Source: Paraburkholderia hospita
Lineage (GTDB): Bacteria > Pseudomonadota > Gammaproteobacteria > Burkholderiales > Burkholderiaceae
Length of the DNA stretch: 64,000 nt
Assembly (NCBI RefSeq): GCF_002902965.1
Contig: NZ_CP026109.1
Coordinates: forward strand, 310,001-374,000
Direction of reading: 5' to 3'
How positions within the stretch are numbered: position 1 is the stretch's first letter; every line of letters begins with the position of its first letter. Positions 28,724 to 36,819 of this stretch are shown here, piece by piece. Both the position numbers and the translations under genes were made by a program. The notes under the pieces were generated by a model. That model saw only the letters and a list, made by a program, of their open reading frames with translations. It did not search any database and had not been told where the DNA came from.

Positions 28724-29200
28724 TTAACCCATTCGCTGATCGTAGGTCCAACGCCGCACTTTCTGCGCACGAATGCCCGCGGCATCCGGATGGGCCGGGT
28801 TGATGAGGACGTTCGTCTCCTCCGGGACGATGACAGACGGCACAAGAAGCAGGGCTGTGGCAGCCTTATAGATCCATTTCTCACCTGTATCCAGGCTCGT
28901 CATACCGGGCGGGATTGCGTCCCATCCTATGGGCGCTGAGATGTTCGTGAAAACCGTCGCGGCCTGCCAGACGTTGTCGGGCACGTCCAGAAACACGAGG
29001 TAGCGGTTCAGCGGCAATCCCGCCGCACGAATGTGAACCACGGTTTCCAGACAGGCCAGGGCGATGGTCGACGCACAGTACAAAACCGGCGTTCCGCGCC
29101 GGTTCCACCGGCCACCCGTCGCCTTCGCGCCGGCACCGGAAAGATCGTCTGCGGGGTAGTTGGGCGCTTCGGTCGCGATCCGCCAGACCGCGACTGTCAC
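28724..29200 (-). CDS. RES-domain toxin
   Basis: A 158-residue RES-family protein, the toxin of a type II toxin-antitoxin pair. RES toxins degrade NAD. The R-E-S signature residues appear in VWRIATEAP, GGRWNRRGTPVLYCASTIALACLETVVH (conserved arginine and glutamate) and the C-terminal INPAHPDAAGIR block with SVIVPEETNVLINP before it. The start is a GTG at 29200 that overlaps the antitoxin stop by four bases (GTGA), showing translational coupling. Toxicity not tested here; family assignment is strong. Confidence 0.92.
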   Translation of the reverse strand: MTVAVWRIATEAPNYPADDLSGAGAKATGGRWNRRGTPVLYCASTIALACLETVVHIRAAGLPLNRYLVFLDVPDNVWQAATVFTNISAPIGWDAIPPGMTSLDTGEKWIYKAATALLLVPSVIVPEETNVLINPAHPDAAGIRAQKVRRWTYDQRMG

Positions 29201-29736
29201 GCGTACGCTCCGCTCTGTGCCTTCGCCAGCAGGGAGGCGACAAATTCCTGTCCCGCGACCGTATCCATGAACTCAGCAGGACGGCGCTGATCCAGTGCCG
29301 GGTTGGGCTGGTCCAGCCATTCGTTTACCCAGTGGGCGGCGTCGAAGCCTTCCGGATTCCCGGATTCGGCGACCATCGCTTCGACCTGGCCGACCAGCCT
29401 CGCCATACCGATCACCCGTTCGCTCTGCTCCGCGGACAGACGCGCCTTCCCCTTGGCCTTACGGATGATGGTCGAGCGCGGCAGCCCCAAGGTCACCATC
29501 AGGTTGTCCTGCGAGGTTCCCATGTTGCGCGCAAGAACGTACACGTCGTAGGCATCCACGCCGTACTTGATGAAGCTGATGCGCTCGAGCGGAGGCGCGT
29601 GATAGAGGGTGAGGTAATCGTTGATCTTCGTCGCGTGCGCTTTGGCAGCCCGCGACGGCGCGGCGGGTTTTGCCGGGACACGAACTGCAGTCTTGCGGGC
29701 CGGCGGGCGACGGGCGGAGGTGGCAGGCGCGTTCAC
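29197..29736 (-). CDS. Xre/MbcA/ParS-type antitoxin of RES toxin
   Basis: A 179-residue antitoxin. The N-terminal 35 residues are Ala/Arg/Pro-rich. A helix-turn-helix-like part follows (RISFIKYGVDAYDVYVLARNMG, LMVTLGLPRSTIIRKAKGKARLS) and then the MbcA/ParS toxin-binding domain (EGFDAAHWVNEWLDQPNPALDQRRPAEFMDT). GTG 29736 with GGAG at 29746-29743 is preferred to a TTG four codons upstream. A TATAAT on the minus strand (29764-29759) lies just upstream and may be the promoter, within an imperfect TGAG/CTCA symmetry that could be the self-repression site. Confidence 0.9.
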   Translation of the reverse strand: MNAPATSARRPPARKTAVRVPAKPAAPSRAAKAHATKINDYLTLYHAPPLERISFIKYGVDAYDVYVLARNMGTSQDNLMVTLGLPRSTIIRKAKGKARLSAEQSERVIGMARLVGQVEAMVAESGNPEGFDAAHWVNEWLDQPNPALDQRRPAEFMDTVAGQEFVASLLAKAQSGAYA

Positions 29737-30364
29737 GGGAATCTCCAAATGAGACTTTATTATAGCTCAAATGGATGTGGCGAATCTGCCCAGCTGGGAC
29801 GCATGCAGTCGGGCCATCACCGGTCGCCGATGACGATGAAGTCTCGAAGGGATTATCGGCAAGCGCGCCGACGGGCCTTACCGTTCTGGCCGATCGATCG
29901 AATCGCGTGGACCACCGGAAGGTCGTGTTGTGCATGGCCACCTGCACCTGTCGGGATGCGCCTCTTCGGAGCGCGTATCTCGACAGTTGCCAACGCGACC
30001 AGCGATTCAGGTCAATTTCGATTTTTCCGGGCAGCGCCGGCACCCCTGGCGAACAAATGCGCCCTCGGCACGACCGCGTTCAGGAAAGCATGACATTTGC
30101 CGATAACACGGTGGTGTGCCGGTAGAATATCCGGCGCTCTCGTGGGCGGGGGAAGTGGGGGGGGACCGCATCTGCGCCGTGCCGTGGGCGCCCGCTGGCC
30201 CCCTGGGCCTGCTAATGGGCGTTGTGTGTCATCGCGGATCCACAAACACCTTTCGTCCGTTGGATATCGAGGGGAACGGCCGACGCGACGAGCCACGCAG
30301 CAATGGCGCCTTCCCGGACGGGGGGCATGCGTAGCTGGATTGTCCGCAGACGTGAAGAGGCATC
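29737..30364. other. Intergenic region
   Basis: About 630 bases between divergent genes. It holds the toxin-antitoxin promoter at its left end. The rest contains no convincing frame. A GCCGG/CCGGC symmetry flanks TAGAATAT near 30119-30135. Right end: ribosome binding site GAAGAGG (30354-30360). Confidence 0.35.
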
Positions 30365-31921
30365 GTGCAGACGGTAACAAACAACAGGCGAGGGCGCGCA
30401 TCGCTGACCGACCAGTTCTGGCGCAGCCGCTCGGCACCGCTGGCGCTGGTCTGCGGCGGCATTGTCATCGCACTCGTCGTGACAGCCCTGTTTGCGGCGG
30501 TGCTGTATCAGGGGCGCCTTGATGCAATGGAGCGCGCCCGCGAAACATCGCGCAATCTGGCGCTCATCGCCGAGCGGGATATCGAGCGGAACCTGGAGCT
30601 GTACGCGCTCTCGCTGCAGGCCGTTGTCGACGGCGTGCGCGACCCGGAAGTGATGGCATTGCCGCCGCGCCTGCGCGGGCAGGTGCTGTTCGATCGCGCC
30701 ACGACTGCACGAGACCTTGGTGCGATCCTGGTGCTGGACGCCTCGGGCAACATCATCATCGATTCTGCCAGCGAGGTACCGCGCACAGGCAATTTCGCCG
30801 ATCGCCGTTATTTCACCGTACAGCGCGACAATCCCAACGCGGGTCTCTACATCAGCGATCCTTACGAGTCGCGCCTGCGTGACGGTTTACCCAGCATCGC
30901 CATGACCCGGCGCATTTCCCGTCCGGATGGCTCGTTTGCCGGGATCGCGCTGATTACGATCAACCTCGACTATTTTCACAGGCTTTTCGCCGGACTCTCC
31001 CTCGGGCCGCACGGCGCCATTTCGCTGATCGGCAAAAGCGGCATCATGGTCATGCGACAGCCGTACGATGCGCGCACGCCCGGGCGCGACATCAGCAAGG
31101 CGAGCACGTTCCGGCGCTTCAGAACCGCGGCGGAAGGCAGTTTCTCTGAGACGGCGTCGATTGACGGCGTGCGCCGCTTCTATTACTTCAGAAATTTTCC
31201 GGACCTGCCGCTCATCATCATGGTGGCCGAAGCCGAGCAGGACATCTACGCGGCGTGGCGGCGACGCGCGATCACCATCGGCTCGCTGATGGCCGCGTTT
31301 GCTCTCGGCTTCGTCGGACTGTCATTCCTGCTGGGCGCGCAGTTGCGCCGCCGGATGCGGGCCGAATCGGAACTTGAACTGCTCGCGAGAACAGACGGGC
31401 TCACCGGCCTGCACAACCGCCGCACGCTGGGGGAGATCCTTGAGCAGGAGTGGCGTCGGGCGCGCCGTACCCGCAGCATGTTCTCCCTCCTTTTCGTCGA
31501 TATCGACCGGTTCAAAGCTTACAACGACACGTATGGTCACCAGGCCGGAGACGATGCGCTGGCCGCCGTCGCACGCTGCATCCGTGCCAATATCCGGCGA
31601 CCGGCGGACAGTGCGGCGCGTTATGGAGGCGAAGAATTTGTCGTTGTCCTGCCCGATACCGCGCCCGGCGGCGCGAGCCAGATTGCCGAACAGATCCGGG
31701 CGGCGATCAGTGAGCTAGCGATCGAGCATGCGGGCAGTGAATACGGGCGCGTGACGGCGAGCATTGGCGCGGCCAGCTGGTGCCCCGACCAGCAGGGCGA
31801 CGTCAGCAGCGTGATCCGCGCGGCCGACGAGGCGCTGTACAGCGCCAAGGCCTCGGGGCGCAACCGGGTGGGGCAGTTCCGTGCGTCAGGAACGGGTGGA
31901 GCGGACCAACGCCAGCCATGA
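30365..31921 (+). CDS. Membrane diguanylate cyclase with extracytoplasmic sensor
   Basis: A 518-residue enzyme that makes cyclic di-GMP. Membrane helix 1 is at about 25-48, a periplasmic Cache-like sensor at 50-295 (GNIIIDSASEVP, DRRYFTVQRDNPNAGLYISDPY, PSIAMTRRIS), helix 2 at about 300-322, and a GGDEF domain from about 340 to 505. The active site is YGGEEF. The inhibitory I-site RPAD sits five residues before it, exactly as in feedback-controlled cyclases. DRFKAYNDTYGHQAGDDAL is the metal/GTP region. The start is GTG 30365, with GAAGAGG upstream. The tail after residue 505 is short and polar. Stand-alone gene. Confidence 0.93.
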   Translation: MQTVTNNRRGRASLTDQFWRSRSAPLALVCGGIVIALVVTALFAAVLYQGRLDAMERARETSRNLALIAERDIERNLELYALSLQAVVDGVRDPEVMALPPRLRGQVLFDRATTARDLGAILVLDASGNIIIDSASEVPRTGNFADRRYFTVQRDNPNAGLYISDPYESRLRDGLPSIAMTRRISRPDGSFAGIALITINLDYFHRLFAGLSLGPHGAISLIGKSGIMVMRQPYDARTPGRDISKASTFRRFRTAAEGSFSETASIDGVRRFYYFRNFPDLPLIIMVAEAEQDIYAAWRRRAITIGSLMAAFALGFVGLSFLLGAQLRRRMRAESELELLARTDGLTGLHNRRTLGEILEQEWRRARRTRSMFSLLFVDIDRFKAYNDTYGHQAGDDALAAVARCIRANIRRPADSAARYGGEEFVVVLPDTAPGGASQIAEQIRAAISELAIEHAGSEYGRVTASIGAASWCPDQQGDVSSVIRAADEALYSAKASGRNRVGQFRASGTGGADQRQP

Positions 31922-32543
31922 CCGCCGCGTGCGCGTCCTACCGGACAGCAACCAGTTTCGCTGGCGCCGTCCGGGCCGCGAGAATGCCCCGGATGGTCGC
32001 CAGGGAGTGTTCGGCGACCGGACTCGACGTTTGTCGGCGCGGCACGGAAAACGCCGGCGTTCTCACACCCAGGCGTCTGCAGACAATGGAGAGATAAGGT
32101 TTGCCCGATCCGGCACATTGCGCGACGGCGCTGGCGATCGCGACATCGCCAACGTGCCTGCGCAGCCATTGGTGGTGGCAAGCGCTTGAGGTAGCTTCCT
32201 GACGAACGTGCCGCCGGCTCGCAGGCAACCATAGTCCGGACTCGTGCGGAATAAAGGGCGCTAACGAACGTATCGCGTGATTTCGTAGCTGGTCGCGTGG
32301 TCTGTTCGACCACGTCCAGCTTGGAATGAGCAGAGCAACGCACCACGCCACCCAGCTGGGCTTTCTTCGGCGGTGCCGGGTTTATGGGACGCAATGCCGC
32401 CGTCGACACGTTGATTTTTACTATAAATAAACTACATACATAAAAGTTGATAAAAAACCTTATGTAAAATAGCCACCGGCATGACTCATGCTGAACCGTC
32501 ACCCGTCGTAGATGTTTGCCTTTGGCGGTCTGTTCCCGCATAC
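31922..32543. other. Intergenic region with AT-rich patch
   Basis: No confident gene. A minus-strand frame near 32300-31940 reads HHQWLRRHVGDVAIASAV and GKPYLSIVCRRLGVRTPAF, which looks protein-like and may be a relic. From about 32408 to 32475 the DNA is strikingly AT-rich (ttgatttttactataaataa and on), unlike the surroundings, and may hold promoters for the next operon. Confidence 0.35.
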
Positions 32544-32565
32544 TAGCTAACATCGATTAGCTAAC
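32544..32565 (+). promoter_or_regulatory. Direct repeats, candidate antitoxin operator
   Basis: TAGCTAAC occurs at 32544-32551 and again at 32558-32565, separated by the palindrome ATCGAT. It ends 14 bases before the antitoxin ATG. Such repeats are typical of sites bound by the antitoxin or toxin-antitoxin complex. Confidence 0.5.
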
Positions 32566-32579
32566 GAGGGAATATCGTG

Positions 32580-32849
32580 ATGCTCACGGTCAACATGCAC
32601 GACGCCAAGTCCAAACTGTCGAGTCTGGTCGAGCGGCTGGAGGTCGGCCAGGAAAACGAGGTCATTATCGCCCGCAACGGCACGCCCGTCGCGCGGCTGC
32701 TGCCGTTCGCCGCGCCCCGGCGCATCGGCGCCGCACGGCACCTGCTGGCCGGGCTGGCCGTGCCCGCCACTGTCGAGGCGTTCAACGCCGCTGACGACGC
32801 GATCGCCGCCGACTTCGAGGCAAGCGCGCAGCAGGGACTCACTCCGTGA
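32580..32849 (+). CDS. Phd/YefM-type antitoxin
   Basis: An 89-residue antitoxin and DNA-binding protein. The N-terminal Phd/YefM fold reads MLTVNMHDAKSKLSSLVERL and NEVIIARNGTPVARLLPF. The C-terminal arm (FNAADDAIAADFEASAQQGL) should wrap the toxin. ATG 32580 has GAGG upstream; a GTG one codon earlier is also in frame. It is directly followed by the PIN toxin with a four-base overlap, and preceded by the TAGCTAAC repeats. Confidence 0.93.
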   Translation: MLTVNMHDAKSKLSSLVERLEVGQENEVIIARNGTPVARLLPFAAPRRIGAARHLLAGLAVPATVEAFNAADDAIAADFEASAQQGLTP

Positions 32850-33235
32850 AAGTGCTGCTTGATACGCATATCGCGCTGTGGGCCGCTGAAGGCGCGCCGC
32901 AGCTGTCATCGCATGCCGCCAGCCTGATCGAGGATCCGGCCAATACGTTGCTGGTCAGCGCAGCCGCGATCTGGGAGATCGCCATCAAGCATGCGAAAGG
33001 CAACCTGCGGGTGCATCCGCGTGATGCACGCTCGGCGTTCCGTCTGTCCGGTTTCGTCGAACTGCCGATCACAGGTGAACATACGGAGGCAGTTTCGATG
33101 CTTCCCTTCCATGCGGATCACGCGGATCCGTTCGACCGCCTCATGATCGCCCAGGCGCTGCACGAGGGGATGCCCCTGCTGAGCGCCGACCCGAAGATGT
33201 GGCGCTATCACTCCACCCTGATGCTGCAGGCCTGA
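32846..33235 (+). CDS. PIN-domain (VapC-like) toxin
   Basis: A 129-residue PIN-domain RNase toxin. The acidic active-site residues are visible: LLDTHIALWA (D6), AAAIWEIAIKHAKGNL (E), and HADPFDRLMIAQAL with the two later aspartates. GTG 32846 overlaps the antitoxin stop codon (GTGA). The subgroup with DTHIALW and a Phd-type partner is a well-known type II toxin-antitoxin arrangement. Predicted to cut RNA, probably tRNA. Confidence 0.94.
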   Translation: MKVLLDTHIALWAAEGAPQLSSHAASLIEDPANTLLVSAAAIWEIAIKHAKGNLRVHPRDARSAFRLSGFVELPITGEHTEAVSMLPFHADHADPFDRLMIAQALHEGMPLLSADPKMWRYHSTLMLQA

Positions 33236-33569
33236 CTTCGACGGTTTGCCTGACACCGGCTTGCCCTGACTGGTGTCGCCGCGCATTCGGGCGACGCTGC
33301 ATCGACTTCAGCCGTCGGCGCGCGAAGTCGCCGATTTCGTGCAGATGCGTGGGGCACAGATGGCAATCGCACTGTTCTTCAGGTACGCCAGGATGGCTTC
33401 GACTGGATACAGTTCAGGCGTTAGAGGTACCAGCCGTCGGGAGCCGATTCCACCGTATGCAGCGCCGCTGCACCGGTCATTCGAAGATTCGAAGCGCCCT
33501 TGGGAACTGGATTGCCCTGCGTCGGCCCCCAGTTGACCGTCCCGGCGTGCGCCCTGAAACCGTCAATTT
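33236..33569. other. No recognisable gene
   Basis: About 330 bases with short frames only. Confidence 0.35.
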
Positions 33570-33584
33570 GTGAACGGAGCAGAT

Positions 33585-34064
33585 TTGGACATTTTCTTCT
33601 ACTGGAAAGACTTCGTATCGGATGTAAACGAAGGGCGTATAGGCACACTTGGGGCCGATACTGACAAGCTCGCTGAACTTCAGGAGCGGCTGCCACGCAA
33701 GGTGTGGACGTTCACAACGCCCAAGGGCATGAAGGGGAATATCAAGCTAATCAGTTCCATGTGGATTACCGACAAGAGGCCCGCGAGCTTTGTACCCAAG
33801 TGGCGACACAACCTGTTCTATGACGCCGCATCACCCAGGTCGGTACTCTACACAAACTCAGGCAGTCCCGAAAAAATTGAGGAAGTCAGTTCCTACCTGA
33901 ACAACCGCTTCAATCAGGCCTTCAGATCTAATTTTCACGGCGAAAAAGGCCTTCATGCGATGGAAGCCGATGTCGTCCGCGGTTTCGAAAAACTCGTGCG
34001 AGATTACGAGACCGTTCAATTTATGGATGGGATCAAAGAGGGAATGTTGGGGCAAAATCGATGA
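33585..34064 (+). CDS. Hypothetical protein
   Basis: A protein of 159 residues (TTG 33585, with GGAG at 33576-33579) or 164 residues (GTG 33570). It reads DIFFYWKDFVSDVNEGRIG, LAELQERLPRKVWTFTTPKGMKGNI, SSMWITDKRPASFVPKWRHNLFYD and NNRFNQAFRSNFHGEKGLHAME. It has many aromatic and lysine residues, no signal peptide and no membrane helix, and is lower in GC than its neighbours. The paired FYWKDF and KVWTFTTPKGMKG blocks recall nothing I can name. Position between toxin-antitoxin genes suggests a recently acquired accessory gene, possibly defence-related; that is only inference. Confidence 0.65.
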   Translation: MDIFFYWKDFVSDVNEGRIGTLGADTDKLAELQERLPRKVWTFTTPKGMKGNIKLISSMWITDKRPASFVPKWRHNLFYDAASPRSVLYTNSGSPEKIEEVSSYLNNRFNQAFRSNFHGEKGLHAMEADVVRGFEKLVRDYETVQFMDGIKEGMLGQNR

Positions 34065-34182
34065 TGTCGGGACGACACGCTGCAGTCGCGGCTTCTGCTG
34101 TTGCGGTGTCGGTGACAGGGCGCCCGTCGCGGATCGGTTAGCCGCCGATCTTAAGGACGAATGGCGGGCTTCAAAAAGCACA

Positions 34183-34499
34183 TCAAGCATCGCCCTCGCG
34201 GCGTCCCTCATGAGCCGTCATGACCCTGTGGGCGACCATATCCATGGCAGGCTTGATCAGGCCATTCTTGTCCGTCCATACCTTTGGGGTCAACGCCCCG
34301 CTCAACGCGACGCTATCCGCGTCAGCCAGCGCGACAACGTGGTTTGCACGTCATCGTCGAACGCAATCACGTTGACGAAAATCGTATCGCCGTCATTGGT
34401 GGTCGCCCGCACCTTGCAGGTCACGAACCGCTTGCCATTCTGCCCCGTGCGAATCTGCGCCTCGCCATACAAGCGCCCGCCCACCAGTCCATCGATCGT
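34183..34499 (-). pseudogene. Single-stranded-DNA-binding-like protein relic
   Basis: The minus strand reads IDGLVGGRLYGEAQIRTGQN, GKRFVTCKVRATTNDGDTIF and VNVIAFDDD (an OB-fold SSB-like start). After a frameshift near 34330 it continues ALADADSVALSGALTPKVW, TDKNGLIKPAMDMVAHRVMT and a stop. The expected ATG after the ribosome binding site AGGAGAGG is ACG (34499-34497), so both the start and the frame are damaged. Short SSB-like genes of this kind occur on Burkholderia plasmids and islands. Confidence 0.75.
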
Positions 34500-34754
34500 C
34501 GTTCCTCTCCTGTGATGCTGTACCGCGCAAGAAGCCCCACCGCCTGACACAACCCGGATGATCCCATGAAACGCAGCGCCGCCAGCATAAACGCATGCAT
34601 TACGCACTCCTCTCGCGCCAGTCGGTGGCACTGCTTCCAGCAGCAGCTTCAACAGAAAAACCAAATAATCAGGATAGCGTAAAAATTCGCTAAATTAAAT
34701 CGCAGTTTGCCTGGACCCTGGAAATGGCCGGGAGTCTATCGTGGCCACTTACAT

Positions 34755-35066
34755 TCACTCATCGCCCGATGCCAGCGCGACCTCGTAGTCCTGGCCGCCG
34801 TAGAAGACACCAACGATGAAAACGACTTCGCGATCCAGTAGGTACGCGATGATCGTGCGCTTGCGAAAGTGCGTGATTCTCAGCCCCGGCAAAAGGTCAT
34901 CGCGCGCAACACCGCGTGCTGCGAACGTCTGAAGCTTCATGCAGAAGTCCACGATAGAATCGACGTATCTTTCGGCGGCAAGCGGTGCGCCGGCCTCGGC
35001 GATGCGCTGTTCAAGCGCTTGCAGTTGGGCTAGTGCCTCGGGAGCAAACTGGACGCGCCAATTCAT
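34755..35066 (-). CDS. ParE/RelE-family toxin
   Basis: A 103-residue toxin of the ParE/RelE fold. Typical blocks are VQFAPEALAQLQALEQRIAEAG, AERYVDSIVDFCMKLQTF, GLRITHFRKRTIIAYLLDREVVFIVGVFYGGQDYE. ParE members poison DNA gyrase; RelE members cut mRNA. The ending VGVFYGGQDYE favours ParE. ATG 35066 overlaps the antitoxin stop by four bases (ATGA). Confidence 0.93.
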   Translation of the reverse strand: MNWRVQFAPEALAQLQALEQRIAEAGAPLAAERYVDSIVDFCMKLQTFAARGVARDDLLPGLRITHFRKRTIIAYLLDREVVFIVGVFYGGQDYEVALASGDE

Positions 35067-35332
35067 CCGCGGCCCGCGCGGGACTTCTTCAGTTCCGCAC
35101 GGACTTCGTCCGCCGATAGCGCTCGCTCAGGATTTTCGCGAAGTGCCTTCGCGGCCGGTACGACCTGTTCACGCAGCCAGGCTTCGACCGCGCGGTCCCG
35201 CTCACGAAGAACGCGAAGCGCATCGCGCAACACCTCACTGTCTGATGCGTAGTCACCGCGAGCGACCTTGTCCCGTACGAATTCAGCCATCTCGTTGGGT
35301 AACGTGATGCTCATCTGCTGCGTCGTTCGCAT
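35063..35332 (-). CDS. ParD-like ribbon-helix-helix antitoxin
   Basis: An 89-residue antitoxin. The N-terminal ribbon-helix-helix reads QMSITLPNEMAEFVRDKVARGDYASDSEVLRDALRVL, the classic ParD/CopG form. The C-terminal helix (EERALSADEVRAELKKS-like) binds the toxin. ATG 35332 (MRTTQQMS) has AGGAGG upstream, and is preferred to a GTG/ATG five codons earlier. Upstream lies a perfect palindrome at 35348-35362, the likely self-repression site. Confidence 0.93.
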   Translation of the reverse strand: MRTTQQMSITLPNEMAEFVRDKVARGDYASDSEVLRDALRVLRERDRAVEAWLREQVVPAAKALRENPERALSADEVRAELKKSRAGRG

Positions 35333-35347
35333 AGCACCTCCTTGCAA

Positions 35348-35362
35348 TAGGATTTAATCCTA
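35348..35362 (-). promoter_or_regulatory. Palindrome, candidate ParD operator
   Basis: TAGGAT-TTA-ATCCTA, a perfect 15-base palindrome located 15 bases upstream of the antitoxin ATG and next to its ribosome binding site. Position and symmetry fit a ParD-type operator. Confidence 0.6.
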
Positions 35363-35524
35363 CTCGCAGGCGTCGATCTTCGCAAGACAACACTGAACCA
35401 AAATTGGGGACGCTTCACTTCTCTCAAAGGCAAGCCTTCCGTTAATCGCGATCAGAGACCAGCCTTCGAGCACAGTCACCGTCCCTGCGGCCAGTCCGGT
35501 GCCCAAGCCATGCTGAACCGGCCG

Positions 35525-35554
35525 TTGCGCTCTGTCTGACTAAGGGTTTATACT
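35525..35554 (+). promoter_or_regulatory. Sigma-70-like promoter of small RNA
   Basis: TTGCGC (35525-35530), an 18-base spacer, and TATACT (35549-35554). Expected transcription start about 35560-35562. Confidence 0.6.
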
Positions 35555-35559
35555 AGATT

Positions 35560-35621
35560 CGTCTCCTCCATGTCTCCTCCTGATATGGATTCCACCCGCC
35601 CTCCGTGGCGGGTATTTTTTT
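35560..35621 (+). ncRNA. Double-hairpin small RNA candidate with anti-Shine-Dalgarno loop
   Basis: About 62 bases bounded by a promoter and a terminator, with no protein frame. The 5-prime part has two copies of TCTCCTCC (35562-35569 and 35573-35580). The second copy is presented in the loop of a hairpin, TCCAT (35567-35571) pairing with ATGGA (35585-35589). The second hairpin is the terminator (ACCCGCC, loop CTCCGT, GGCGGGT, seven T). CUCCUCC in a loop is complementary to Shine-Dalgarno sequences, so it may repress translation of several mRNAs by base pairing. The overall plan resembles double-hairpin small RNAs known from Burkholderia, from memory and not checked here. Confidence 0.6.
35594..35621 (+). 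terminator. Rho-independent terminator of small RNA
   Basis: Perfect seven-base stem ACCCGCC/GGCGGGT (35594-35600, 35607-35613), six-base loop, then A and seven T. Confidence 0.85.
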
Positions 35622-36060
35622 GCCGCGCGCCGGATCCCATAGGCCCGGAATACCAACGCGCGCACTTTGCTCCTTCGTGGTTGATGTTTTTTTGATCGAG
35701 TCGCCGACGATGAGAAAAAAGGGACGCGTCGAACCGCCGCGATGTAGTCGCGCGTAATCGGGTCGATTGGCCACTACCGCGAATCCCCCAGTCCCTCTTG
35801 GCGGGGAGCCTGCGCGAAGGCCGGAGCATGGTGCGCGGCGACCGGAACGGCGCGATTTGGCATGTCGATTGCTGCGCTGATAGGGACAGCATCTGTCCAG
35901 GAATGGCCGTACAGATCGGTGCCCATCGGAAAGTTCAGGCACACGGCCAAACAAGACGCCGGGTGCAAGGTCAACCGCTAATGCTGAAGACGTCGTGTCG
36001 GACGCAGCGGCGAGCCGACCTGTCGGCTCGTCATCCCGGTTGACGTTCCACGGGAGAGCC

Positions 36061-36369
36061 ATGCCCAGTCAATCTTATGCGCCCTATCGCGGTTGCAGCA
36101 TTGACGTCCACGTTACTCCAGCCAGATCGCAAGCGCTCGGTGGCACACATCGGCGCTTTCGGGTCTCGTGGAGAGTATTTTCCCTTGGCGATCCGCATCG
36201 GAAGGTTGCGAGCGTTCCAGAGCAGTTGGAGTTTCTTACCGAGCAGGAGGCATTCAGGTACGGGGAAAAACGCGCGCATACATTCATTGACTGCATGTTG
36301 TCGCGGCCATCGCCAAGGGAGAAAGCGGGCGCAAGCTCCGAGCACGCCGACGAAGATTACGCGACGTGA
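36061..36369 (+). CDS. Small YRG/RAHTFID-family protein, member 3
   Basis: A 102-residue member of the repeated small-protein family. It reads MPSQSYAPYRGCSIDVHVTP, HRRFRVSWRVF, PEQLEFLTEQEAFRYGEKRAHTFIDCML, and then a charged tail (EHADEDYAT). ATG 36061 has GGGAGA upstream. It is closest to the member at 239-529: both have the TPAxxxALGG and EQEAFRYGEKRAHTFID strings. No membrane segment or signal is seen. It is followed 200 bases later by another small gene of similar size (36568). Confidence 0.78.
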   Translation: MPSQSYAPYRGCSIDVHVTPARSQALGGTHRRFRVSWRVFSLGDPHRKVASVPEQLEFLTEQEAFRYGEKRAHTFIDCMLSRPSPREKAGASSEHADEDYAT

Positions 36370-36567
36370 TCGTTGTTTTTTCGCGGATGCCGATTGGGCG
36401 ATGACCGGTGGTGAGTGGGCCTGGCTCGTCAGCAAGCTTCCTCTGCCTAGTGATCGAAGACCGAACGATGGCTGCGTAGCGAGGGGCGTCGAACCGACAA
36501 TGCCATGACGCAAGCCGCAAATAATCCGTTCATGTCAGTGCCGGAGCAATGATCCAGGAGGTTGATG

Positions 36568-36819
36568 ATGAAGTCCGAGGTGTATCGGTTTGTCTACACG
36601 CGCTCGCAGGGTCTCAAGCGGTCCTACGATGTGACCATAAATGTTGCCAGACTCGATTCGGGGATATTCGAATACAGTGCCTGGGTGCACTACGAAGGCG
36701 CGTTTAAAGGAAATGGCCTCATTTTTCCGATCGCATCGAGCAACGCCGACGACGCTGCAGCAGAGGCGCGTGGTCGCATCGGGGACGATATCGAGCAGTT
36801 GGCAGGTGTGGCGGAGTAA
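36568..36819 (+). CDS. Small hypothetical protein, possible distant family member
   Basis: An 83-residue protein starting MKSEVYRFVYTRSQGLKRSY. AGGAGG at 36556-36561 fixes the start at ATG 36568 or the adjacent 36565. It has alternating strands (YDVTINVARL, FEYSAWVHYEG) and a C-terminal helix (SNADDAAAEARGRIGDDIEQL). The plan (strand, strand with aromatic-x-W, then an Ala-rich helix where other members have RAHTFID) is like the YRG/RAHTFID family, but sequence similarity is weak. Function unknown. Confidence 0.7.
   Translation: MKSEVYRFVYTRSQGLKRSYDVTINVARLDSGIFEYSAWVHYEGAFKGNGLIFPIASSNADDAAAEARGRIGDDIEQLAGVAE

Noticed and set aside
30091..30135. TTGCCG and TAGAAT boxes upstream of the diguanylate cyclase
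   Set aside because: The spacing is 20 bases, too long for a standard promoter, and the site is more than 200 bases from the start.
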